From the NCBI GenBank assembly GCA_002441865.1, contig DJNY01000079.1:183-5528 (forward strand): 5,346 nucleotides of DNA, in the 5' to 3' direction. A program made the position numbers and the translations under genes. The stretch comes from Lachnospiraceae bacterium UBA6452 (GTDB taxonomy: Bacteria > Bacillota > Clostridia > Lachnospirales > Lachnospiraceae). Each line of letters opens with the position of its first letter. Within the stretch, counting starts at the first letter, position 1. Positions 1-5,346 of this stretch are shown in pieces. The notes below the pieces were generated by a model. That model was given only the letters and a program-made list of their open reading frames with translations. It had not been told where the DNA came from and did not search any database.

Positions 1-594
1 GCGATCCCGCTGATCATGGATTATCACACGCATGATTATGTCACCGCCGCAGTCAGTCATCTGCCGCATATCATTTCTGCCGGGCTTGTCAATCTGGTAC
101 ATGATTCCGACAGTGCGGAAGGCGTGATGAAAATGATCGCTGCAGGCGGTTTTAAAGACATTACACGTATTTCCTCTTCTTCCCCTGTGATGTGGCAGTC
201 GATCTGCATGACCAATACCGAAAATATACTCTCGCTGCTTTCTTCTTATATAGAAAGCCTGCAAAAGGTAAAGACGGAGCTTGAGAATAAAGATGCCCAA
301 AAGCTGTACGATCTGTTTGATCATGCCAAAAATTACAGAGACGGCTTCTCCAATGAAGGGCGCGGTCCGATCAAAAAGACCAATGTCATTTTTGTGGATA
401 TTCCCGATGTACCGGGTTCTATCGCACAGACCGCCGCGATTCTTGCAGACCACGATCTCAGCATCAAAAATATCGGTATCATGCACTCCAGAGAATTTCA
501 GCAGGGTGCTCTTAAAATTGAATTCTACGAAGAACAGACAGCAAATGATGCTGTCCGCGTGTTAAAAGATAACGGCTATCAGATCTTCGCGTAA
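1..594 (+). CDS. tyrA: Prephenate dehydrogenase (TyrA), C-terminal part with ACT domain; 5' end outside window
   Basis: This is the 3' part of tyrA, open from the first base of the window (197 visible codons, TAA stop). TyrA oxidatively decarboxylates prephenate to 4-hydroxyphenylpyruvate with NAD+, the committed step to tyrosine in the cytoplasm. The visible part starts in the all-helical dimerisation domain: the HD...AAVSHLPH signature lies at visible residues 11-23, and the family-typical GGFKDITRI...P.MW block follows at about 49-65. The NAD-binding Rossmann half is missing because of the window edge. Residues from about 128 onward form an ACT domain (the DVPGSIAQ turn, then SIKNIGI, ending in a GYQIF strand), which in this family usually mediates feedback by tyrosine. 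An internal ATG at 16 is not the real start, since homology runs through it. The aroA gene follows after 26 nt, so the two are probably co-transcribed. No frameshift is seen. Confidence 0.95.
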   Translation, partial: AIPLIMDYHTHDYVTAAVSHLPHIISAGLVNLVHDSDSAEGVMKMIAAGGFKDITRISSSSPVMWQSICMTNTENILSLLSSYIESLQKVKTELENKDAQKLYDLFDHAKNYRDGFSNEGRGPIKKTNVIFVDIPDVPGSIAQTAAILADHDLSIKNIGIMHSREFQQGALKIEFYEEQTANDAVRVLKDNGYQIFA

Positions 595-620
595 GCTGAT
601 AGCGGAAAGGACAATATACA

Positions 621-1892
621 ATGATTTTTCAAAAAGCGAATCGATTACAGGGAGAAATAACTGTTCCGGGCGATAAATCCATCAGCCACCGCGGTGTTAT
701 GTTCGGTGCTCTTTCCGAAGGGACAACAAGACTGACACATTTTCTGCAGGGTGCGGATTGTCTCTCCACAATATCCTGTTTTGAAAAAATGGGGATTCCG
801 ATTGAAAATAACGAAAATGAGATTCTGGTACACGGCAAAGGGCTGCACGGCCTGACCGCACCGACACAGATCCTCGACGCCGGAAACAGCGGTACGACAA
901 CAAGACTGATCTCCGGTATTTTGGCTGCGCAGGATTTCTCCGTGACGCTGACAGGTGATGCTTCGATCTGTAAACGTCCTATGCGCCGTATTATGGAACC
1001 GCTTACCATGATGGGAGCAAATATCAAAAGCCTGAACGGAAACGACTGTGCACCGCTTCTCATCACAGGAAGCCACCTGCATGGCATCCACTATCAGTCC
1101 AGGGTTGCTTCCGCGCAGGTCAAATCTTCGATCCTACTGGCAGGCTTATATGCGGATGGAACCACAAGTGTGACAGAGCCGGCTCTTTCCCGGAATCACT
1201 CTGAGCTGATGCTTGGCATGTTCGGTGCAAAAGTAGAAAGCAAAGATACAACCGCGACCATTTATCCGGAACCGGATCTTCATGCCATCGACTTCAAAGT
1301 ACCGGGAGATATCTCTTCTGCCGCTTATTTTATTGCCGCAGCCTCTATCGTGCCTGGTTCCGAACTTCTGATCCGTAATGTAGGAATCAATCCGACCAGA
1401 GACGGCATCTTACGGATCGCCCGACAAATGGGCGCTGACATCACCTTACTAAACCGCGTGGAAGAAGGAGAACCGACGGCAGATCTGCTCGTACGCTCCG
1501 CTACCCTGCATGGTACGCAGATCGGTGGTACCGTGATCCCGACACTGATCGATGAAATTCCGGTACTTGCTGTCATGGCAGCCTATGCACAGGGCGAAAC
1601 CGTGATCAAAGATGCGGCTGAACTGAAAGTAAAGGAATCTGACCGGATTGCGATCGTCACTGAAAATTTAAGAAAGATGGGAGCTGATGTGACACCTACG
1701 GATGACGGAATGATCATCCGCGGCGGAAAACCGCTGCACGGCGGCAAATTGGATTCTCATCTGGATCACCGGATCGCCATGAGTTTTGCGGTTGCTGCTC
1801 TCATAGCTGACGGTGAAACCGAAATGAAAGATGCGGAATGTGTCAATATTTCTTATCCCGATTTCTATCAGGATCTGGCATCATGTATGTAA
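621..1892 (+). CDS. aroA: 3-phosphoshikimate 1-carboxyvinyltransferase (EPSP synthase)
   Basis: This is a complete EPSP synthase of 423 aa, a normal length. It transfers the enolpyruvyl group of PEP to shikimate-3-phosphate, the sixth step of the shikimate pathway. Family signatures appear in order: PGDKSISHR at residues 16-24 (K19, S20 and R24 bind substrate), DAGNSGTTTRL at 86-96 (PEP-binding loop), GDASICKRPMRR at 112-123, SAQVKSS at 164-170, PGDISSAAY at 228-236, DEIPVLA at 311-317 (general base Asp), KESDR at 338-342 and DHRIAMS at 382-388. All expected catalytic residues are present. The NSGTT loop and overall pattern resemble Bacillus-type (class II) enzymes more than the E. coli NAGTAMRP type. 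The ATG is preceded by GGAAAGGA at 604-611, 9 nt away. It lies 26 nt after tyrA. Its last 12 bp overlap the end of the convergent acyltransferase gene, and an intrinsic terminator starts 77 nt after the stop. Confidence 0.97.
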   Translation: MIFQKANRLQGEITVPGDKSISHRGVMFGALSEGTTRLTHFLQGADCLSTISCFEKMGIPIENNENEILVHGKGLHGLTAPTQILDAGNSGTTTRLISGILAAQDFSVTLTGDASICKRPMRRIMEPLTMMGANIKSLNGNDCAPLLITGSHLHGIHYQSRVASAQVKSSILLAGLYADGTTSVTEPALSRNHSELMLGMFGAKVESKDTTATIYPEPDLHAIDFKVPGDISSAAYFIAAASIVPGSELLIRNVGINPTRDGILRIARQMGADITLLNRVEEGEPTADLLVRSATLHGTQIGGTVIPTLIDEIPVLAVMAAYAQGETVIKDAAELKVKESDRIAIVTENLRKMGADVTPTDDGMIIRGGKPLHGGKLDSHLDHRIAMSFAVAALIADGETEMKDAECVNISYPDFYQDLASCM

Positions 1893-2864
1893 GATACCGA
1901 TAATAACGAGCCATTCGATTATGGGCATCTGAAATAAATAAACGGGGTATGTCACTGCTCCGAGTTTTTGAAATACCACAGACAGTTTCTGTGGTATTTC
2001 TTTTTTTACCAGAAACAGTCCAAACAGACAGACTGCAAATAAAGCGATCACAACAAAATCACCCGCGCTGCGTCTGCCGAAATTCGTATATATCACAATG
2101 GCTGCCAGAATGCCGTTTGCCAGACAGTAGATCAGTTCCTGAAGCAGTTTCTTTTTCCCAGTGCTTATCCGAAGAGAAAGTTTACCTTGGCTAACCTTTT
2201 CCTGTAACAGCCGGATCAGACTGCCGATAAAAATACCAATGCCCAGTCCCGCCAGTGCACGCAGCACTGCATGATAGGAATAGATCACATCGATCTTACG
2301 GATCAGTCTGAAATAATAATAATAATAGATTGAAAGCGATAAGACCGGGCATATAAGCAGACCGCCCCATCTGCCGGCCAGCATCAGCAGGCATAACAGC
2401 AGGATACTCCCCATAAACATGGCTGCCACATACCAGTTGGCACTGATCAGTACTTCATTGCCAAGCGGGCCGCACTGCAGCATCAAAAACTCTGCCCAGC
2501 CGGTTTTCAGGTAAGCAATGATCTCTCCGATCGACCAGTGATATTGCCATGTCCGCAGGAAAAGCATACAAAGCAGGCTCAGCAAATATAACGGATACAG
2601 GCGTTTTAAACGACCGCCGATATACAGACCGAACTGATACAGTCTGTCAGACAGTTTCTGCCCTGCCATCTTTTTTAAATAAAACTGCCAGATACCAAAT
2701 CCGCTCAAAAGGAAGAAAAATTCCACCCCCAGATAACCGGCCCTGAAAAATGAATATGAAGTTTTGGAAAAGAAATGTAAGCCAAGGACAACAATACAAA
2801 ATACAAATCTCCATAACTCAACTGTATAATCGCGCCCCTGGCTTACCTTTTTATAATCTGTCAT
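1881..2864 (-). CDS. Integral membrane acyltransferase, Acyltransferase_3 / OafA-like family
   Basis: This 327-aa multi-pass membrane protein has roughly nine or ten hydrophobic segments. Members of this family move acyl groups (often acetyl or succinyl) onto extracytoplasmic glycans, lipids or peptidoglycan; the substrate here is unknown. Visible family marks are the R-x10-H motif (R19...H30) in the first membrane segment, GVEFFFLLSGF at 46-56, and the R-x-KRLYP loop at 85-91. The length is slightly short for the family, but no domain is obviously missing. Five consecutive Tyr codons (TAT repeats, plus-strand 2312-2326) lie mid-protein. The ATG at 2864 is preceded by TAGGAA about 11 nt upstream, inside the last codons of the zinc-ribbon/SHOCT gene. 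The gap to that gene is 6 nt, suggesting translational coupling. Its 3' end carries the aroA terminator on the other strand and overlaps aroA by 12 bp. No terminator of its own is visible. Confidence 0.88.
   Translation of the reverse strand: MTDYKKVSQGRDYTVELWRFVFCIVVLGLHFFSKTSYSFFRAGYLGVEFFFLLSGFGIWQFYLKKMAGQKLSDRLYQFGLYIGGRLKRLYPLYLLSLLCMLFLRTWQYHWSIGEIIAYLKTGWAEFLMLQCGPLGNEVLISANWYVAAMFMGSILLLCLLMLAGRWGGLLICPVLSLSIYYYYYFRLIRKIDVIYSYHAVLRALAGLGIGIFIGSLIRLLQEKVSQGKLSLRISTGKKKLLQELIYCLANGILAAIVIYTNFGRRSAGDFVVIALFAVCLFGLFLVKKEIPQKLSVVFQKLGAVTYPVYLFQMPIIEWLVIIGILHT
1970..2007 (+). terminator. Intrinsic terminator of the tyrA-aroA operon, inside the opposing gene
   Basis: There is a perfect 13-bp stem (left arm 1970-1982, gaaataccacaga; right arm 1988-2000, tctgtggtatttc) with a 5-nt loop, cagtt. 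A run of seven T follows on the plus strand (2001-2007). Read from the minus strand the stem is followed by CAAAAA, so it should terminate only plus-strand transcription, that is aroA. It lies wholly within the coding sequence of the minus-strand acyltransferase gene, where the same bases encode the stretch KKEIPQKLSVVFQ. Confidence 0.92.
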
Positions 2865-2870
2865 ATGTAA

Positions 2871-3413
2871 TTAGATTCCTAATTTCGCACGTTCTCTCTG
2901 ATACTCTTCCTCTGTCAGAATGCCATTTGCCTTTAACAGGTTCAGCTTGTTGAGCTTTTCTGCCGCATTCGGATCTGCTGCTGCAGCTGCAGGTGCAGCA
3001 GCTGCGCCTGCGCCGCCCGTCATCTTTTCAGCCCTTGCCTTTTCAACAGCAGCTTTCAGTCCGCTTTCATCAGGCATCTGCGGGAAGATCAGATAACGTT
3101 CCATGCCCGCAGGCGTTTTGATGTGGATCACCGGAGCCGGCTTATTGTTATAAGAGCCCTGCTCTACACCTACCACACAACCGATATAATGATTAAAGTT
3201 ATCAATCTTTGCATTCATTCCGTTAGATGCTGTACTGATAACAGCAATGCCGTTTACTCTGACATTTGTAACATTTACCCTGAAATCTTCTGTTTTCTTT
3301 ACGATCAGACCTTCCTTATAAGTCCAGTCTTTTGCATAAATTCCCTGCTCTGCACGGATACACTGGTTACAAACCTCACCGGCAGAATCTTTTCCACAAA
3401 TTAAACACTGCAT
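2871..3413 (-). CDS. Zinc-ribbon protein with C-terminal SHOCT domain, function unknown
   Basis: This 180-aa, apparently soluble protein has three visible parts. Residues 3-18 hold a CxxC-x8-CxxC pair (C3, C6, C15, C18), typical of a small zinc ribbon. Residues about 30-128 are strand-rich and end in an amphipathic helix (SGLKAAVEKARAEK); this layout resembles a bacterial PH-like domain, but I infer that from pattern only. A flexible Gly/Ala/Pro linker (133-146) leads to residues about 151-180, a SHOCT-type short C-terminal helical hairpin with the hallmark NGILTEEEYQRERAKL. SHOCT modules are thought to mediate oligomerisation or protein contacts and occur at the ends of otherwise unrelated proteins. 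There is no signal peptide or membrane segment. The start is firm: AAAGGAGAG at 3429-3421, 7 nt before the ATG. It lies 24 nt after the PilZ gene and 6 nt before the acyltransferase gene, so it is the middle gene of a likely operon. Confidence 0.85.
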   Translation of the reverse strand: MQCLICGKDSAGEVCNQCIRAEQGIYAKDWTYKEGLIVKKTEDFRVNVTNVRVNGIAVISTASNGMNAKIDNFNHYIGCVVGVEQGSYNNKPAPVIHIKTPAGMERYLIFPQMPDESGLKAAVEKARAEKMTGGAGAAAAPAAAAADPNAAEKLNKLNLLKANGILTEEEYQRERAKLGI

Positions 3414-3437
3414 ACGTCAACTCTCCTTTGTCTTATT

Positions 3438-3782
3438 CTACTCCTGTGTAACAGAAGATGTTACCGTATCGTATACCGAAATTCTCGTAGCATCCATTTC
3501 AGGCATGCCAATAAAAATACCGCCGTAAGAATAGGTTGCATCCTCTTTTACAATTCGAACGATCTCAATAAAAGCATGGAGCACTTCTTTTGTCCAGATC
3601 GTCAGAAACGCTTCATAAACAGCCCCGATCTCCAATGGTTTACTGCATGTAAATCCAACACCGGTTCTGGAAACGTCGATAATATCAATGCTGACTTCTT
3701 CCGCTGAAGCAGCATCGTCCAGACGCTTTATGATGAGGCGTGATTCTAATTCGATCCTTTTGTTTTTTCTTCTGTCTTCCAA
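3438..3782 (-). CDS. Small PilZ-domain protein, probable c-di-GMP receptor
   Basis: This is a stand-alone PilZ domain of 114 aa. PilZ proteins bind the second messenger cyclic di-GMP and change partner activity. Both ligand-binding motifs are visible near the expected places: RxxxR at residues 5-9 (RKNKR) and D-x-S-x-x-G at 36-41 (DVSRTG). The usual later beta strands and a YGGIFIG stretch near 86-92 follow. The start is taken as the TTG at 3782, since AAGGAG lies 6 nt before it and the N-terminus then begins directly at the charged EDRRKNKR segment. A longer frame opening at a TTG at 3860 adds 26 residues but has no ribosome binding site and would run through the predicted promoter. The gene lies 109 nt after queA, with its own candidate promoter, and heads a probable three-gene operon. 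The partner protein is unknown; the two downstream genes are the obvious candidates. Confidence 0.85.
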   Translation of the reverse strand: MEDRRKNKRIELESRLIIKRLDDAASAEEVSIDIIDVSRTGVGFTCSKPLEIGAVYEAFLTIWTKEVLHAFIEIVRIVKEDATYSYGGIFIGMPEMDATRISVYDTVTSSVTQE

Positions 3783-3788
3783 AGAAAT

Positions 3789-3797
3789 CTCCTTCCC
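3789..3797 (-). promoter_or_regulatory. Ribosome binding site that fixes the TTG start of the PilZ gene
   Basis: On the minus strand the sequence GGGAAGGAG is followed by the 6-nt spacer ATTTCT and then TTG. This is a near-ideal Shine-Dalgarno match and distance. No in-frame ATG or GTG is available nearby, so it selects TTG at 3782 as the start. Confidence 0.85.
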
Positions 3798-3831
3798 GAA
3801 AATATATACATTTCCTGCTCTACTTATGTTT

Positions 3832-3860
3832 ATATTACCAAATTCCCGTCGACAATGCAA
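3832..3860 (-). promoter_or_regulatory. Candidate promoter of the PilZ-SHOCT-acyltransferase cassette
   Basis: On the minus strand, TTGCAT (3860-3855) is separated by 17 nt from TAATAT (3837-3832), which is preceded by TGG and so forms an extended -10 (TGn). The -35 match is weak (3 of 6) and the -10 fair (4 of 6); the TGn element may compensate. The predicted start is near 3825, giving a leader of about 40 nt. An alternative -10, TATAAA, overlaps it a few bases downstream. This is a prediction from sequence only. Confidence 0.55.
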
Positions 3861-3872
3861 GGTTTTTCGTTA

Positions 3873-3890
3873 AATGTGCACGTGCACATT
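3873..3890. promoter_or_regulatory. Perfect 18-bp palindrome, candidate operator
   Basis: AATGTGCACGTGCACATT is identical to its reverse complement with no mismatch. It begins 1 nt after the queA stop codon and ends 12 nt before the predicted -35 of the PilZ promoter, placing its centre about 57 bp upstream of the predicted transcription start. No T-run follows on either strand (minus: TAACGAAAAA; plus: GCTATG), so it is a poor terminator. A dimeric regulator binding site is the more natural reading. I cannot assign the regulator. Confidence 0.55.
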
Positions 3891-3891
3891 G

Positions 3892-4926
3892 CTATGAAAT
3901 GAACATAGCGTCACCAAATGAGAAAAAGCGGTATTTTTCTTTTACGGCTTCTTCATAAGCTGCCAGAACATGCTCCCGTCCGGCAAGTGCGGATACCAGC
4001 ATGATCAGCGTGGATTCCGGCAGATGGAAATTGGTGATCAGTCCGTCCAGCACTTTAAACCGATACCCCGGATAAATAAAGATTTCCGTATTACCGCTGC
4101 AGGCATGCAGTCTGCCATCTTCATCTGCCGCACTCTCGATCGTTCTGCAGCTTGTCGTACCGACACAGATCACACGACCGCCGTTTGCTTTTGTTTCATT
4201 GATCGTATCTGCCGCTTCTTTTGAGATCTGATAAAATTCGGAATGCATGTGATGCTCCAGCACATTGTCTTCTTTCACCGGCCGGAACGTACCAAGCCCG
4301 ACATGCAGCGTTACATAAGCAAGTTTTACACCCTTTTCTTCAATCTGTGCAAGCAGCTCTTTTGTAAAATGGAGTCCCGCCGTCGGTGCTGCGGCACTTC
4401 CCTCATATTTCGCATATACAGTCTGATATCTGTTTTTATCCTGCAGCTTATGTGTAATATAAGGAGGCAGCGGCATTTCACCGAGCCGGTCCAGAATTTC
4501 TTCAAAAATACCGTCATATTCAAACCGGATCAGACGGTTTCCTTCTTCCAGCACATCCAGTACCTGTGCATGTAAAAGACCGTCTCCGAATACAAGTCTT
4601 GTGCCCGGTTTGCATTTTTTCCCCGGTCTTACAAGAGTTTCCCATTGATTGTCTTCTTTTCGTTTCAGCAGGAGCACTTCAATCGCTGCGCCTGTATCTT
4701 CCTTGACACCGTACAGTCTCGCCGGAATAACCTTGGTATTGTTCAGAACAAGACAATCACCCGGCTTTAAATAGTTTACGACCTCACGAAAAACATGATG
4801 TGAGGTCGCTCCTGTATGTTTGTCAAGGCAAAGCAGCCTGGAGCCCGCACGATCCGCAAGCGGATCCTGTGCGATAAGCTCTTTCGGCAGATCAAAATAA
4901 AAATCTGATTTTTTTAACTCTGTCAT
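3892..4926 (-). CDS. queA: S-adenosylmethionine:tRNA ribosyltransferase-isomerase (QueA)
   Basis: This is a complete QueA of 344 aa, typical length. It transfers and isomerises the ribosyl moiety of S-adenosylmethionine onto preQ1 at the wobble position of tRNAs with GUN anticodons, making epoxyqueuosine in the cytoplasm. Family blocks seen in order are [16 protein letters not shown] at residues 11-26, [13 protein letters not shown] about 59-71, GEMPLPPYI about 149-157, the YQTVYA...[13 protein letters not shown] block, [23 protein letters not shown], then [20 protein letters not shown] and the closing [11 protein letters not shown]. The ATG at 4926 has AAAAGGAA at 4941-4934, 7 nt away. It lies 27 nt after pheT with no terminator or clear promoter between, so it probably rides on the pheT transcript. 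It ends with TAG next to the 18-bp palindrome. No defect is seen. Confidence 0.97.
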   Translation of the reverse strand: MTELKKSDFYFDLPKELIAQDPLADRAGSRLLCLDKHTGATSHHVFREVVNYLKPGDCLVLNNTKVIPARLYGVKEDTGAAIEVLLLKRKEDNQWETLVRPGKKCKPGTRLVFGDGLLHAQVLDVLEEGNRLIRFEYDGIFEEILDRLGEMPLPPYITHKLQDKNRYQTVYAKYEGSAAAPTAGLHFTKELLAQIEEKGVKLAYVTLHVGLGTFRPVKEDNVLEHHMHSEFYQISKEAADTINETKANGGRVICVGTTSCRTIESAADEDGRLHACSGNTEIFIYPGYRFKVLDGLITNFHLPESTLIMLVSALAGREHVLAAYEEAVKEKYRFFSFGDAMFIS

Positions 4927-4953
4927 GACTTAATTCCTTTTATTCTTTAAAAA

Positions 4954-5346
4954 TTACTGGCGCAGTTCAATGCCAAGCTGTTCAAGACCGTTTAAGATCT
5001 TCTTCATGGCTGCATTGATATCTGCCTCTTCCAATGTTCTGTCTTTTGCCCGGAAAGACAGAGAGTATGCAACTGACTTGTAGCCCTTCTTGATCTGTTC
5101 ACCTTCGTAAATATCAAACAGCTCATAGTGCTCCAGGATCTTACCGCCACGCTGAGCAAGTACATTTTCGATCTGACCGACCAGAATATCATGCGGCACT
5201 ACCATGGAAAGATCTCGGCTGACTGCCGGGAACTTTGCAATGCCTTCATACTTTCTGTCAAAGGTTGTGAACGGTACGATCGCAGGCATATCCAGAACTG
5301 CTACGTATGCCCTTGTGCCGATATTATAATTTTCCAGTACAAGCGG
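4954..5346 (-). CDS. pheT: Phenylalanyl-tRNA synthetase beta subunit (PheT), C-terminal end; 5' part outside window
   Basis: These are the last 130 codons of pheT, open through the right edge of the window and ending in TAA at 4956-4954. PheT pairs with PheS in an alpha2-beta2 enzyme that charges tRNA-Phe. The visible part starts at the end of the catalytic-like core (NIGTRAYVAVLDM, residues 8-20) and passes through a KYEGIAKFPAVSRDLS junction at 32-47. It then forms the C-terminal ferredoxin-fold anticodon-binding (FDX-ACB) domain, with the ELFDIYEGEQIKKGYKSVAY and LSFRAKDRTLEEADIN blocks characteristic of the family. The internal ATG at 5289 is not the true start, since conserved sequence extends upstream of it. 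pheS would be expected farther upstream on the minus strand, outside the window. The queA gene follows after 27 nt. Confidence 0.95.
   Translation of the reverse strand, partial: PLVLENYNIGTRAYVAVLDMPAIVPFTTFDRKYEGIAKFPAVSRDLSMVVPHDILVGQIENVLAQRGGKILEHYELFDIYEGEQIKKGYKSVAYSLSFRAKDRTLEEADINAAMKKILNGLEQLGIELRQ

Noticed and set aside
629..1091. Two overlapping minus-strand open frames of about 150 codons opposite aroA
   Set aside because: They lie wholly inside a clearly conserved aroA and have no ribosome binding site or recognisable domain. They are explained by aroA codon bias on the opposite strand.
2549..2953. Two plus-strand open frames of 65-67 codons opposite the acyltransferase and SHOCT genes
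   Set aside because: No ribosome binding site and no recognisable domain; the minus-strand genes show clear family motifs across the same bases.
2970..3020. GC-rich CTGCAG/GCAGCTG repeats as a possible regulatory repeat
   Set aside because: They are simply Ala/Pro codons of the flexible linker in the zinc-ribbon/SHOCT protein.
3873..3890. Palindrome as an intrinsic terminator of queA or as a CRP-type site
   Set aside because: No T-run follows on either strand, so it is a poor terminator. The half-sites TGTGC...GCACA are separated by 4 nt, not the 6 of TGTGA-N6-TCACA, so a CRP assignment is not supported.
4243..4575. Plus-strand open frame of 110 codons opposite queA
   Set aside because: queA is intact and well conserved over this stretch. 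The opposing translation is low-complexity (Cys/Phe/Arg-rich) with no family resemblance.
1..5346. Search by eye for CRISPR repeats, insertion sequence ends, tRNA genes and riboswitches
   Set aside because: No regularly spaced repeats, transposase motifs, tRNA cloverleaf pattern or long structured leaders were seen. Non-coding space totals only about 200 nt, mostly the queA-PilZ gap.

Overview
The window looks like ordinary chromosome from a low-to-mid GC Firmicute. Gene content, strong AGGAG-type ribosome binding sites, a TTG start and family resemblance all suggest a gut-type Clostridia (Lachnospiraceae-like) genome. This placement is inference; there is no rRNA or other taxonomic marker here. 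No mobile element, CRISPR array, tRNA or rRNA gene was seen.

Left part, plus strand (1-1892): the 3' end of tyrA (prephenate dehydrogenase with a C-terminal ACT domain), then, 26 nt later, a complete aroA (EPSP synthase). These are two steps of aromatic amino acid synthesis and look like the tail of a shikimate/aromatic operon. A strong intrinsic terminator at 1970-2007 closes it. The terminator lies inside the coding sequence of the opposing gene.

Right part, minus strand (5346 down to 1881): the 3' end of pheT (phenylalanyl-tRNA synthetase beta chain), queA (queuosine biosynthesis), and then a three-gene cassette. The cassette consists of a small PilZ-domain protein, a zinc-ribbon/SHOCT protein of unknown function, and an integral membrane acyltransferase of the Acyltransferase_3 (OafA-like) family. 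Gaps within the cassette are 24 and 6 nt, and no terminator lies between its genes. A candidate extended -10 promoter sits just before the PilZ gene, and a perfect 18-bp palindrome lies immediately upstream of that promoter. The cassette may therefore be controlled separately from pheT-queA, although read-through from queA is possible because no convincing terminator follows queA.

The two halves converge: aroA and the acyltransferase gene overlap tail to tail by 12 bp. The housekeeping genes (tyrA, aroA, pheT, queA) are confidently identified. The PilZ / zinc-ribbon-SHOCT / acyltransferase trio is the least explained part. A reasonable but unproven reading is a c-di-GMP-responsive module linked to acyl modification of a cell-surface glycan. 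Nearly all of the window is coding; the only non-coding stretch of note is the roughly 110-nt queA-PilZ intergenic region.
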